Assembly (NCBI RefSeq): GCF_003383095.1
Contig: NZ_PSYW01000002.1
Span: forward strand, 434,001-498,000
Source: Haloferax sp. Atlit-12N
GTDB lineage: Archaea > Halobacteriota > Halobacteria > Halobacteriales > Haloferacaceae
Direction: 5' to 3'
Length of the DNA stretch: 64,000 nucleotides
Numbering within the stretch: position 1 is the stretch's first letter; every line of letters starts with the position of its first letter. The position numbers and the translations under genes are program-made. This document shows positions 45,710 through 53,622 of this stretch, one piece after another. The notes beneath the pieces are model-generated. The model was not told the origin of the DNA, searched no databases, and saw only the letters and a program-made list of their open reading frames with translations.

Positions 45710-46558
45710 CTATCGGTCGAGCGTCGCCTCGGTGTCGACGCCGTAGACCAGCGCGGGCGTCTCGACGTGGGCGTTCCTGACGGCGTCCTCGCGCCCCTCG
45801 TCGAGGAGCCAATCGACGCGCCGGGGGACGGTCTTCGGCCCCATCACCGCGCCGGGGCGGTCGGGGTCGTCGATGAAGTCGGTCTCCATGAGGAACGGGT
45901 CGCCCCGCTCGGCGGCGTCTTCGAGGCGGTCCTTGTCGCTCATGACGCTCGGCGTGCCGCCGGTCAGGTGGCCCTGCGCGTAGTGTTTGACCACGCGCTC
46001 GCCGGGCACGCCGCGCTCGTCGGCCCACTCGGCCACGTCCGAGAGGTCGGTCGTCGACTCCGTGTGGAGTTGGAGCGCGCAGTCGCAGTCCGCCGCGAGG
46101 TCGAGGCCGTGTCTGAGGACGGCGTTCGAGGCCTCCCAGACGGCGTCCGTGACCTCGTAGTGCGGGCGGCCGGACTTGAGCGCGAGCGCGTCGCCCTCGC
46201 GGACGAACTCGGCGGCGGTCTCGAGGCCAGCGCACATCAGGTCGCGGGCGGCCTCGGGGTCGTAGCCGCGGTCGTCGACGAGTTTCGAGACGAGACCGGG
46301 GTGGACGCCGAGGACCGGCCACGCGCGCCCGGGGAGTAGCTCTGAGGCCTCGCGGACAACCTCGACCGTCGTCTCGAACACCGGGCGGAAGTCCTCGCCC
46401 GTCTCGACCTCGTGGCCGAGGAGCCACGAGGGCTTGTTGACGACGAGGAGGTGCGTGCCGCCGCTCCGGGCGAAATCTTTCACCGCCTCCAGACCGCGCC
46501 CGTGGTCCGGGTCGAGGTGGAGGTGGTTGTCCACGACCGGCGTGTCGAACTCCTGCAT
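45710..46558 (-). CDS. TatD-family metal-dependent hydrolase
   Basis: A 282-residue TIM-barrel hydrolase. The metal site shows VVDNHLHLD (HxH), a Glu region around LLPGRAWPVLGVHPG, LQLHTEST, VVKHYAQGHL and the Asp in METDFIDDP. The haloarchaeal branch is related to TatD DNases and to predicted archaeal hydrolases (COG1099). Substrate unverified. The His in VVKHYAQG and the ETDF box match the archaeal COG1099 group better than classical TatD. Confidence 0.82.
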   Translation of the reverse strand: MQEFDTPVVDNHLHLDPDHGRGLEAVKDFARSGGTHLLVVNKPSWLLGHEVETGEDFRPVFETTVEVVREASELLPGRAWPVLGVHPGLVSKLVDDRGYDPEAARDLMCAGLETAAEFVREGDALALKSGRPHYEVTDAVWEASNAVLRHGLDLAADCDCALQLHTESTTDLSDVAEWADERGVPGERVVKHYAQGHLTGGTPSVMSDKDRLEDAAERGDPFLMETDFIDDPDRPGAVMGPKTVPRRVDWLLDEGREDAVRNAHVETPALVYGVDTEATLDR

Positions 46559-46659
46559 GGGCGAGTGGTCGGTCGGGGGAGGAAAAAGCGAACCGTTCGC
46601 GGTCGAGTTGGGTCAGGGGCAGTCGGGTCGTATCGGAGTCGAACGGGCCGTCTCCCGAC

Positions 46660-47136
46660 TCAGTCGCCGCCGTCGGCGAGTTCGTCGAGCGTCATCGCGT
46701 GGGTCGCCGCGTTCTGGAGCGCGTCCGAGCGGCCGTAGCTCCCCGGCGCGATGGCGACCGTCCGCAGGCCGTAGGCGTTGGCCGTCTCCAAGGCGGGCTT
46801 GAAATCGGTGTCCCGCGAGGCGACCGCGATGACGTCGGCGCGGTCCTCGACGGCGTAGCGCGTGAGGTCGACCGCGAGTTTCACGTCGACGTCGCCGCTC
46901 GTGACGATGACCTCGAAGCCGCGCGCCTCGGCCGCCTGAATCAGTCCCGGCGTGGCGTGCTCGTCGAGGTAGAGTCGCGCCGCGCTCAACTGTCCGCCGA
47001 GGGAGCGAGCCGCCGCCCGGATGTCGTCTAAGTCCACGTCGAACTCGTCGCGGAGGACGTTCGGCCCGTCCACGAAGAGCGCCACTCGGCCCGACGGGAG
47101 CCCGTCGGGACCGACCAACCGCCGCAGGAGGTCCAT
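46660..47136 (-). CDS. NYN-domain (PIN-like) ribonuclease
   Basis: A 158-residue protein with a NYN domain. ALFVDGPNVLRDEFD holds the first acidic position, KLAVDLTRYAVE the second and VIAVASRDTDFKPAL the third, the metal-binding Asp set of the LabA/DUF88 group. A YLDEHATPGLIQAAEARGFEV segment links them. It probably cuts RNA; the target is unknown. A clear TATTA-like element (AATTTATAAA, 47160-47170) lies upstream on the minus strand. Confidence 0.84.
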   Translation of the reverse strand: MDLLRRLVGPDGLPSGRVALFVDGPNVLRDEFDVDLDDIRAAARSLGGQLSAARLYLDEHATPGLIQAAEARGFEVIVTSGDVDVKLAVDLTRYAVEDRADVIAVASRDTDFKPALETANAYGLRTVAIAPGSYGRSDALQNAATHAMTLDELADGGD

Positions 47137-47331
47137 ACACCACCTCACCCGGTTTCGGGTTTATAAATTTCGAGGGAGGAGCGACCGAAGCAGGAACGAC
47201 GATTCGGGAATCTATCGAGGATTTATTTTGGTTTACGAGTTTGTTCCGAATCCCCTTTGAAGAACAGGCTGAAATTGAAATTTCAGTCAAGCTAACAAAT
47301 ATTGCCACGGTCTCCCGAGACATGTGTGCCC

Positions 47332-48897
47332 ATGGCAGGCACACCGAACTTCGACAGACGAACCTTCCTGAAGCTCGCCGCGGCCGCCGGGTTGACCGGC
47401 GCGGCAGGCGTGACCACCGCGACGCCCGGTCGGTCCCCCGGCCCGAAGAAAGAAGAGATTCTCGTCGGCGTCTCGAAGACGGCTGACAGCCCGCGAAAGG
47501 CCGTCGAGAAGCACGTCCCCGGAAACGCGACGGTCGTCCACGAGAACAAGACCCTCAGTTACGTGGCCGTCAAGTTCCCGTCGGTCGCCGCCGACCGCGC
47601 CCGCGAGAACTTCATCTCGGCCGTCACGAAGCGCGACGAGGTGAAGTACGCGGAGAAGAACGTCACCCATCAGGCGCTCTATACGACGAACGACCCGCAG
47701 TACGGCAGTCAGTACGCGCCACAGCAGGTGAACGCCGACACCGCGTGGGACACCACGCTCGGCAGTTCCGACGTGACCGTCGCCGTGGTCGACCAGGGGG
47801 TCAAGTACGACCACCCCGACCTCTCGGCGCAGTTCGGCTCCGACAAGGGCCAGGACTTCGTCGACGCGGACGGTGACCCGTACCCGGACGTGCTCGCCGA
47901 CGAATATCACGGAACCCACGTCGCCGGCATCGCCGCCGGCTCCACCGACAACAACGAGGGCATCGGCGGCATCAGCGACTCGTCGCTCCTCTCGGGGCGC
48001 GCGCTCTCCGAGTCCGGGAGCGGTTCGACGAGCGACATCGCCGACGCCATCGAGTGGGCCGCAGACCAAGGTGCGGACGTCATCAACCTCTCGCTCGGCG
48101 GGGGCGGCTACACGTCCACGATGAAAAACGCCGTGTCGTACGCGACCCAGCAGGGGAGCCTCGTCGTCGCCGCCGCCGGCAACGACGGGAGTGGGAGCGT
48201 CTCGTACCCCGCCGCCTACAGCGAGTGCGTCGCGGTCTCCGCGCTCGACCCCGACGAGACGCTGGCGTCGTACTCCAACTACGGCACCGACATCGACCTC
48301 GCCGCACCAGGGACAAACGTGCTGTCGTGCTGGACGACAGACACCGAGTACAAGGAGATATCCGGCACGTCGATGGCGACGCCGGTCGTCTCGGGGGTCG
48401 CCGGGCTCACACTCGCCGTCTACGACCTCTCGCCGGCCGACCTGCGAAACCAACTCAAGAACACCGCGGTTGACATCGGCCTCTCGGAGAACGAACAGGG
48501 CGCAGGTCGCGTCGACGCCGCGAACGCCGTCACGACCGAGCCGGGAAGCGGCGGCGGCGGTGGCGGTGGTGGCGGCGACTCGACCACCTCGACCATCGAC
48601 GACTCGCTGTCGTCGTCGGCCGACTCCGACTGCTGGAGCTACGCGTGGGAGTACGACTCGCCGTCGCAGGTCGTCGTCGACCTCAGCGGCCCGGCGAGCG
48701 CCGACTTCGACCTCTACGTCAACGAGGGCTCGGGGACGTGTCCCACGACCGGGTCGTACGACTACCGGTCGTGGACCACGGACAGCGAAGAGCAGATAGT
48801 CGTCGACAACCCCGACACGTCGGCCGACCTCTCGGTGCTGGTCGACAGCTACTCCGGGAGCGGGAGTTACACCGTGACCGTCACCGAAACGGAGTAA
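47332..48897 (+). CDS. hly: Halolysin, secreted subtilisin-like serine protease (R4-like)
   Basis: A 521-residue extracellular protease. NFDRRTFLKLAAAAG is a Tat signal. A propeptide of about 85 residues is followed by the S8 catalytic domain with Asp154 (VAVVDQG), His193 (HGTHVAG), oxyanion Asn284 (AAGNDG) and Ser347 (GTSMATP). A Gly-rich linker leads to a PPC-type C-terminal beta domain. Its sequence is strikingly close to halolysin R4 of H. mediterranei as I remember it. It should be autoprocessed outside the cell. An AT-rich promoter (AAATATT near 47297) precedes it. Confidence 0.93.
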   Translation: MAGTPNFDRRTFLKLAAAAGLTGAAGVTTATPGRSPGPKKEEILVGVSKTADSPRKAVEKHVPGNATVVHENKTLSYVAVKFPSVAADRARENFISAVTKRDEVKYAEKNVTHQALYTTNDPQYGSQYAPQQVNADTAWDTTLGSSDVTVAVVDQGVKYDHPDLSAQFGSDKGQDFVDADGDPYPDVLADEYHGTHVAGIAAGSTDNNEGIGGISDSSLLSGRALSESGSGSTSDIADAIEWAADQGADVINLSLGGGGYTSTMKNAVSYATQQGSLVVAAAGNDGSGSVSYPAAYSECVAVSALDPDETLASYSNYGTDIDLAAPGTNVLSCWTTDTEYKEISGTSMATPVVSGVAGLTLAVYDLSPADLRNQLKNTAVDIGLSENEQGAGRVDAANAVTTEPGSGGGGGGGGGDSTTSTIDDSLSSSADSDCWSYAWEYDSPSQVVVDLSGPASADFDLYVNEGSGTCPTTGSYDYRSWTTDSEEQIVVDNPDTSADLSVLVDSYSGSGSYTVTVTETE

Positions 48898-49065
48898 CGG
48901 GAACCTCGACCGCCCGCGAGGCCGCCTCGCGAGCGAACCGATAGCCGACTTCATGAGCAGGTGACCGCCGCGCCCGCGCGCACCCACAACGCGTCGCGCG
49001 GCGTCACATTCCAATTCTGCGGGACCTCGCGATGCGCTGATGCGACCGGGGCGCGTACTCCCACT

Positions 49066-50361
49066 ATGGGTGGGGACGAACCGACGGTCACGGTGGGGAT
49101 TCTGGGATTCCACGACAGCAGGGAGACGAAAGCCATCAGCAACGCGGTCACGGCGCTCGGCCACGAGGCCGTCTGGCTCCACGAGGAAGCCGTCGGCATC
49201 GAGGTGTCGCCGTCGGGCGTCACGCTCGACCCCGAGGTCGACGTGGTGGTCAACCGGCTCCTGCTGTCGAAATCGACGACGCCGCTCGAAGACCTCTCTA
49301 TCGCCAGTTGCTACGCCGCGGTTCGCCCCGTGCTCAACGACCCGCGGAACGTCCTCTTCGCCGTCCACAAGCACGCGACGGCGAGCAGGCTGGCCGCCGC
49401 GGGCGTCCCGGTCCCGCACACGTACATGGCCACCGCGGACGCCAAACTGAACGCCGCGCGAGACGGGTTCGGGACGCCGGTCGTCTACAAGACGGCCGTC
49501 GGGACCAACGGCGGGGGAACGTGGCTGGTCGACCACGACCGGGCCGTCTCAGCGACCGTCGACGGCCGGCGGGCGTTCATTCAGGAGTACGTCGACGCGG
49601 GCGACCACCGCCGCGACCTCAGAGTGTACGTCGTCGACGACGAGGTCGTCGGCGCGATGTACCGCTACGCCCCGGCGGGCGACTGGCGCACGAACGTCGC
49701 CCTCGGCGGCGACGTGGAGGACGCCACGGAGGACCTCCCGTCGGAGGCTACGAGAACGGCGCTCCGGGCGACGCAGACGCTCGGCCTCGACTACGCCGGC
49801 GTCGACCTCATCGAGAGCGACGACGGCTGGGTCGTCCTCGAAGTCAATCCGACGGCGGGGTTCCGTGGGCTCTTCCGCGCCACCGGACGGTCGCCCGCGG
49901 CGGCCATCGCCCGCCTCGCAATCGAGCGCGGCGGCGGGCGCGTCGACCCAGCACTCGTCGAACGGCTCGGGCGCGCGCTCGACGGGACGCCCCCGGCGGA
50001 CGCTCCGTCGCACGTCCGCGACGAGCGGGTCCCCGTCGTCGGCCACGCGGAGCGCGTGACCGTCACCGGCGTCAGCGGGTCGAAGGAAGTGCTCGCGCGC
50101 ATCGACACCGCCGCGTCGACGACGCGAATCGCCCCCCGGTTGGCGGCCGACCTCGGTACCGAGCCGCCGGCGTCGGTGGTCGACGACGACGCGCCCCCGC
50201 GGGTGGACATCGTGGTCGAACTCGCGGGGGAACGCCGGACCGTGACCGCGGTGCTCGACGAGGACGTGGGTTCGGAGACGCCGCTCCGAATCGGTCGAGA
50301 CCTGCTCCGCGACTACTACGTCGACGTGCGCCGAGGGGTCCACGGCGACGCGGGCCACTAA
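49066..50361 (+). CDS. RimK-like ATP-grasp ligase fused to retropepsin-like (RimB/DUF785-type) domain
   Basis: A 431-residue two-domain protein. The N-terminal two thirds are a RimK-type ATP-grasp ligase (GILGFHDSRETKAISNAV, the HKHATASRLAAAGVPVPHTY linker, VVYKTAVGTNGGGTWLV, and VLEVNPTAGFRGLFRATG at the metal site). From about residue 325 a second domain appears, with VLARIDTAASTTRIAP (the catalytic Asp-Thr-Ala/Gly-type loop of retropepsins, near residue 345) and LRIGRDLLRDYYVDV at the end. This pattern is the RimB/ATP-dependent zinc protease group (DUF785). The ligase may add glutamates and the protease-like domain may remove them. Confidence 0.86.
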   Translation: MGGDEPTVTVGILGFHDSRETKAISNAVTALGHEAVWLHEEAVGIEVSPSGVTLDPEVDVVVNRLLLSKSTTPLEDLSIASCYAAVRPVLNDPRNVLFAVHKHATASRLAAAGVPVPHTYMATADAKLNAARDGFGTPVVYKTAVGTNGGGTWLVDHDRAVSATVDGRRAFIQEYVDAGDHRRDLRVYVVDDEVVGAMYRYAPAGDWRTNVALGGDVEDATEDLPSEATRTALRATQTLGLDYAGVDLIESDDGWVVLEVNPTAGFRGLFRATGRSPAAAIARLAIERGGGRVDPALVERLGRALDGTPPADAPSHVRDERVPVVGHAERVTVTGVSGSKEVLARIDTAASTTRIAPRLAADLGTEPPASVVDDDAPPRVDIVVELAGERRTVTAVLDEDVGSETPLRIGRDLLRDYYVDVRRGVHGDAGH

Positions 50362-50699
50362 TCAAGCCGGATATATCAAGCTATTCGGTTAATTGGCTCC
50401 ACCGCCTAGAACGACTGCGCCCCGTCCCCGATTCGAGAAGCCGTACTTACGCGACACGATTCGTTTCGACGACCCACCTGCGCTCGATAGCGTGGCCGTG
50501 TCGCGTCACGTCCCACGCCGGACACAACCCAAGCGCCGGCGCACGGCCGCTGAATCGACCACCGGACGCGGGCCATTCTCCGAAAAACCGACCGACAACG
50601 AGCCGACAGTTTCCCGTGGGTAACAATCACGATATAGTTTATAATGATTTACTAAACGCAATGCTGGGTTTTATGTGCCTCATTAACATATAATCGAGT
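50362..50699. other. Intergenic region, no gene seen
   Basis: About 338 bp with an AT-rich right half and a GTTTTATGT TATA element (50668-50676) for the following small gene. The open frames here are short and compositionally poor. Confidence 0.45.
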
Positions 50700-50951
50700 A
50701 TGTCCCAGACAGCGTCCAGAAATAGCCCAGATACGTTTACAATCGTAAACGAGGTAAACGACCACGGTGCGGCGACGCTCCGCAGCGACAACGGCTCGAC
50801 GTTCCACGTCACCTCCTACGAGAACAGCAGTTTCCGCGACTACCTCGCGAACCACCACGCCGGCGACCGCGTGCGGATGGACATCGAGCGGGCCGGCGTT
50901 CGCGCGAACGTCTGGCAGGTGTCGGCGCTCTACCCCGGCGCTAACGAGTGA
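50700..50951 (+). CDS. Small conserved haloarchaeal protein (DUF7999-like)
   Basis: An 83-residue soluble protein, MSQTASRNSPDTFTIVNEVN..., with a predicted small beta barrel (VNDHGAATLRSDNGSTFHVT, HHAGDRVRMDIERAGVRANVWQV). It resembles a family of short haloarchaeal proteins of unknown function, possibly nucleic-acid binding given the OB/SH3-like strand pattern, which is only inference. TATA at about -30 gives a leaderless start at 50700. Confidence 0.7.
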   Translation: MSQTASRNSPDTFTIVNEVNDHGAATLRSDNGSTFHVTSYENSSFRDYLANHHAGDRVRMDIERAGVRANVWQVSALYPGANE

Positions 50952-51068
50952 GTTCAGACGCGGCGAACGCTCGCGCGCCGTTTGTGACCAATCGGTCGCG
51001 TCCGTCCGTGTAAGCTGGACGGTCGCTGTCACGGCGGTGGCGCGAAAAACTGTGGTCGAAACCGGGCG

Positions 51069-52331
51069 CTACTCGTAGACTTCGAGGACTTTGCCGGCCG
51101 CGATGGTCTGTCCCATGTCGCGGATGGCGAAGCTCCCGAGTTCGGCGATTTCTGACGACGGTTCGATGCTGAGCGGCTTCTGCGGCCGGAGCGTGACGAC
51201 AGCGGCGTCGCCGGCCTTGATGAAGTCCGGTTCCTCCTCTGCGACCTCACCCGACGCGGGGTCGAGTTTCTGGTCGAGCGACTCGAACGTGCAGGCGACC
51301 TGCGCGGTGTGCGCGTGGATGACCGGCGTGTAGCCGGCGGTGATGACCGAGGGGTGCTGCATCACGACGATTTGCGCCTTGAACGTCTTGGCGACCGACG
51401 GCGGGTCGTCGGCGGGGCCACAGACGTCGCCGCGGCGGATGTCGTCCTTGCCGACGCCGCGGACGTTGAAGCCGACGTTGTCGCCGGGGCCCGCCTCCGG
51501 GACCTCCTCGTGGTGCATCTCGATGGTCTTCACCTCGCCACCCGCGTCAGAGGGCATGAACCGGACGTTATCGCCGGTCTTGAGAACCCCCGTCTCGACG
51601 CGGCCGACCGGGACCGTCCCGATGCCGGAGATAGTGTACACGTCCTGAATCGGGACGCGAAGCGGGGCGTCGGTCGGCGGCGACGGCTCCGGGAGGTTGT
51701 TCAACGACTCTAGGACAGTCGGCCCGTCGAACCACGGCATGTTCTCCGAGGGCTCGGCGATGTTGTCGCCCTCGAACGCCGAGATGGGGATGAAGCCGGC
51801 GTCGTCGGAGTTGAACCGTACCTGGTTCAGGAGCTGTTGGACCTCCTCTTTGACCTGCTTGTAGGAGTCCTCGCTGTAGTCGACGACGTCCATCTTGTTG
51901 ACCGCGATGATGAGTTCCTCGATGCCGAGGGTGCGGGCGAGGAAGACGTGCTCGCGGGTCTGCGGCGCGACCCCGTCGTCGGCGGCGACGACGAGAATCG
52001 CGTGGTCTGCCTGCGACGCGCCCGTAATCATGTTCTTGACGAAGTCGCGGTGGCCGGGCGTGTCCACGATGGTGAAGTAGTACTTGTCCGTGTCGAAGCG
52101 CTGGTGGGCGATGTCGATGGTGACGCCGCGCTCGCGCTCCTCGGCGAGGTTGTCCATGACGTAGGCGAACTCGAAGCCCGACTTCCCCTTGGACGCCGCC
52201 TCCTCGCGGTGCTGTTCGATGATGTGTTCCGGGACGCTACCTGTCTCGAACAGGAGTCGGCCGACGAGCGTGGATTTCCCGTGGTCGACGTGTCCGATGA
52301 TGGCTAGGTTCTGGTGTGGTTTGTCTGCCAT
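51069..52331 (-). CDS. tef1a: Translation elongation factor 1-alpha
   Basis: A 420-residue GTPase that delivers aminoacyl-tRNA to the ribosome. G1 GHVDHGKST (residues 13-21), the switch I region with [12 protein letters not shown]3 [13 protein letters not shown]4 NKMD and the later SAFEGDN are all present, and domains 2 and 3 are complete to VLEVYE. No rpsJ or tRNA gene follows, unlike the classical tef1a operon, so this is probably the lone second copy known in Haloferax. It is more sequence-diverged at [11 protein letters not shown] than a core factor might be. Full length. Confidence 0.92.
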   Translation of the reverse strand: MADKPHQNLAIIGHVDHGKSTLVGRLLFETGSVPEHIIEQHREEAASKGKSGFEFAYVMDNLAEERERGVTIDIAHQRFDTDKYYFTIVDTPGHRDFVKNMITGASQADHAILVVAADDGVAPQTREHVFLARTLGIEELIIAVNKMDVVDYSEDSYKQVKEEVQQLLNQVRFNSDDAGFIPISAFEGDNIAEPSENMPWFDGPTVLESLNNLPEPSPPTDAPLRVPIQDVYTISGIGTVPVGRVETGVLKTGDNVRFMPSDAGGEVKTIEMHHEEVPEAGPGDNVGFNVRGVGKDDIRRGDVCGPADDPPSVAKTFKAQIVVMQHPSVITAGYTPVIHAHTAQVACTFESLDQKLDPASGEVAEEEPDFIKAGDAAVVTLRPQKPLSIEPSSEIAELGSFAIRDMGQTIAAGKVLEVYE

Positions 52332-52529
52332 GGGTATCAGGGCGGTGTCGCCCAGTTTGGTAGAATATGACACCCAAAGGTAAATCCGTTTTCCCGGCTC
52401 GAAGCGCGTCTCGCACCGGTTCGGACGAGTCGAGGAAACGGGTTATCAGGTGATGCGAAAACTCAGGAAATCAGTCATGTCGCGGCGCAGTCGGGCGAAC
52501 CGAGCGGAGAGACAGACCCGGCGAACCGT

Positions 52530-52634
52530 TCAGAACCCACGCATCGCGGCGGCCATGTCGGCGAAGGTGGCCGTGCGGCGAACGGACTGCTCGTGAGCTT
52601 TGGACGCGTCGGCGTTATCTTTTACAACAATCAT
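52530..52634 (-). CDS. 34-residue microprotein
   Basis: A short frame MIVVKDNADASKAHEQSVRR... of 34 residues ending RGF. Evidence that it is real: GATTTATTACCC lies 20-30 bp upstream on the minus strand, giving a leaderless mRNA that starts at the ATG, and the codons are GC-rich at third positions. It is charged, with an amphipathic C-terminal helix (FADMAAAMRGF). It is divergent from the Lrp gene across 123 bp. No family recognised. Confidence 0.55.
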   Translation of the reverse strand: MIVVKDNADASKAHEQSVRRTATFADMAAAMRGF

Positions 52635-52654
52635 AGTAACTAATTGTATCGGAT

Positions 52655-52666
52655 GGGTAATAAATC
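52655..52666 (-). promoter_or_regulatory. Promoter of the microprotein gene
   Basis: On the minus strand GATTTATTACCC, 21-32 bp before the ATG at 52634, is a strong TATA element. Confidence 0.55.
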
Positions 52667-52723
52667 TACCTCCGGAGACGACGGATGTCGGGTACCGCGC
52701 GGACCGCCGTCCGAACAATATCA

Positions 52724-52733
52724 AAGGATAAAG
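52724..52733 (+). promoter_or_regulatory. Promoter of the Lrp/AsnC gene
   Basis: AAGGATAAAG, 25-34 bp upstream of ATG 52758, fits a TATA element for a leaderless transcript. Confidence 0.5.
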
Positions 52734-52757
52734 TGCTCTTGCCCCCGACGTAGTGGT

Positions 52758-53243
52758 ATGGCTGGCGAGGATATCGACGACGTGGACAAGGCGATTCTGT
52801 ACGCGCTCCAAGAGGACGCCCGAAACATGTCGTCCGGCGACATCGCGAAGCGAACTGGGACCTCGGACAGCACCGTCCGCAAGCGCATCCAGCGACTCGA
52901 ATCCGACGGCGTGGTCAAGGGCTACAGCGCGAGCGTCGACTATGGGAAGTCGGGCTATCCGCTCCGAATGTTGCTCTACTGTACGGCCTCGATTCCCAAA
53001 CGGGGCGAACTCGTCCCCGAGATTCTGGAGATGGACGGCGTCGTCGCCGTCCAAGAACTGGTCACCGGCGAACAGAACCTCCTCGTCACCGCCGTCGGCG
53101 AGACGGACAGCGACATCACGTCCATCGCGCAGGAACTCCTCGATATGGGCCTCACCGTCGCCGACGAAGTGCTCGTCCGCACGCACGAGACGACGCCGTT
53201 CGGGAAGTTCGACGCCGAGAGACACGCCGAAAACGATTCCTGA
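52758..53243 (+). CDS. Lrp/AsnC family transcriptional regulator
   Basis: A 161-residue regulator. Residues 5-60 form a winged HTH (IDDVDKAILYALQEDARNMS, RTGTSDSTVRKRIQRLE), and the rest is an AsnC/RAM-type ligand-binding and dimerisation domain (KSGYPLRMLLYCTASIPKRG, GVVAVQELVTGEQNLLVTAV). Unlike many RAM domains, the segment after the HTH lacks an obvious amino-acid-binding GD signature. It sits just upstream of the DabBA transport pair and may control it. Confidence 0.85.
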   Translation: MAGEDIDDVDKAILYALQEDARNMSSGDIAKRTGTSDSTVRKRIQRLESDGVVKGYSASVDYGKSGYPLRMLLYCTASIPKRGELVPEILEMDGVVAVQELVTGEQNLLVTAVGETDSDITSIAQELLDMGLTVADEVLVRTHETTPFGKFDAERHAENDS

Positions 53244-53622
53244 GCGGGCGCGCGCACGATATCCTCGCGACGAACGGAGTGTTCACGAATCGGTCACCGA
53301 GTCCGACGAGCGACCGCGGTCGCAGGTCGTCGCGGAACGTCGCTCCCGTGTGAACCGTCGCCGGCACTCGGTCGTCGAACGGGCAGATAATACGGCACGA
53401 GGCTCGGAACGAGCGTTCTAAGCCGATTTTTCCTTCCAGAACCGGCGGTTCAAGCTGGACCGCACCCCCAAAACCATAATGTTCTTTAATGGCTAATTTG
53501 CGAACGATTTGTGAATGTAGGTAGATTTAATAGTCAATCTGTTCTCGGATGGGTGTAAGGACGACCAGTATCGGACACTGAACGCGTTTCGGTGACCGTT
53601 CTGGTCAACGACGAATCGAACG
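53244..53622. other. Upstream region of the dabBA genes
   Basis: About 380 bp with no gene. It contains a TATA element AGATTTAAT (53523-53531) for dabB, giving a leader of about 65-70 nt. Just upstream is a direct repeat ATTTGCGAA / ATTTGTGAA (53496-53504 and 53507-53515) with an 11-bp period, positioned like an activator or repressor site. Confidence 0.45.
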
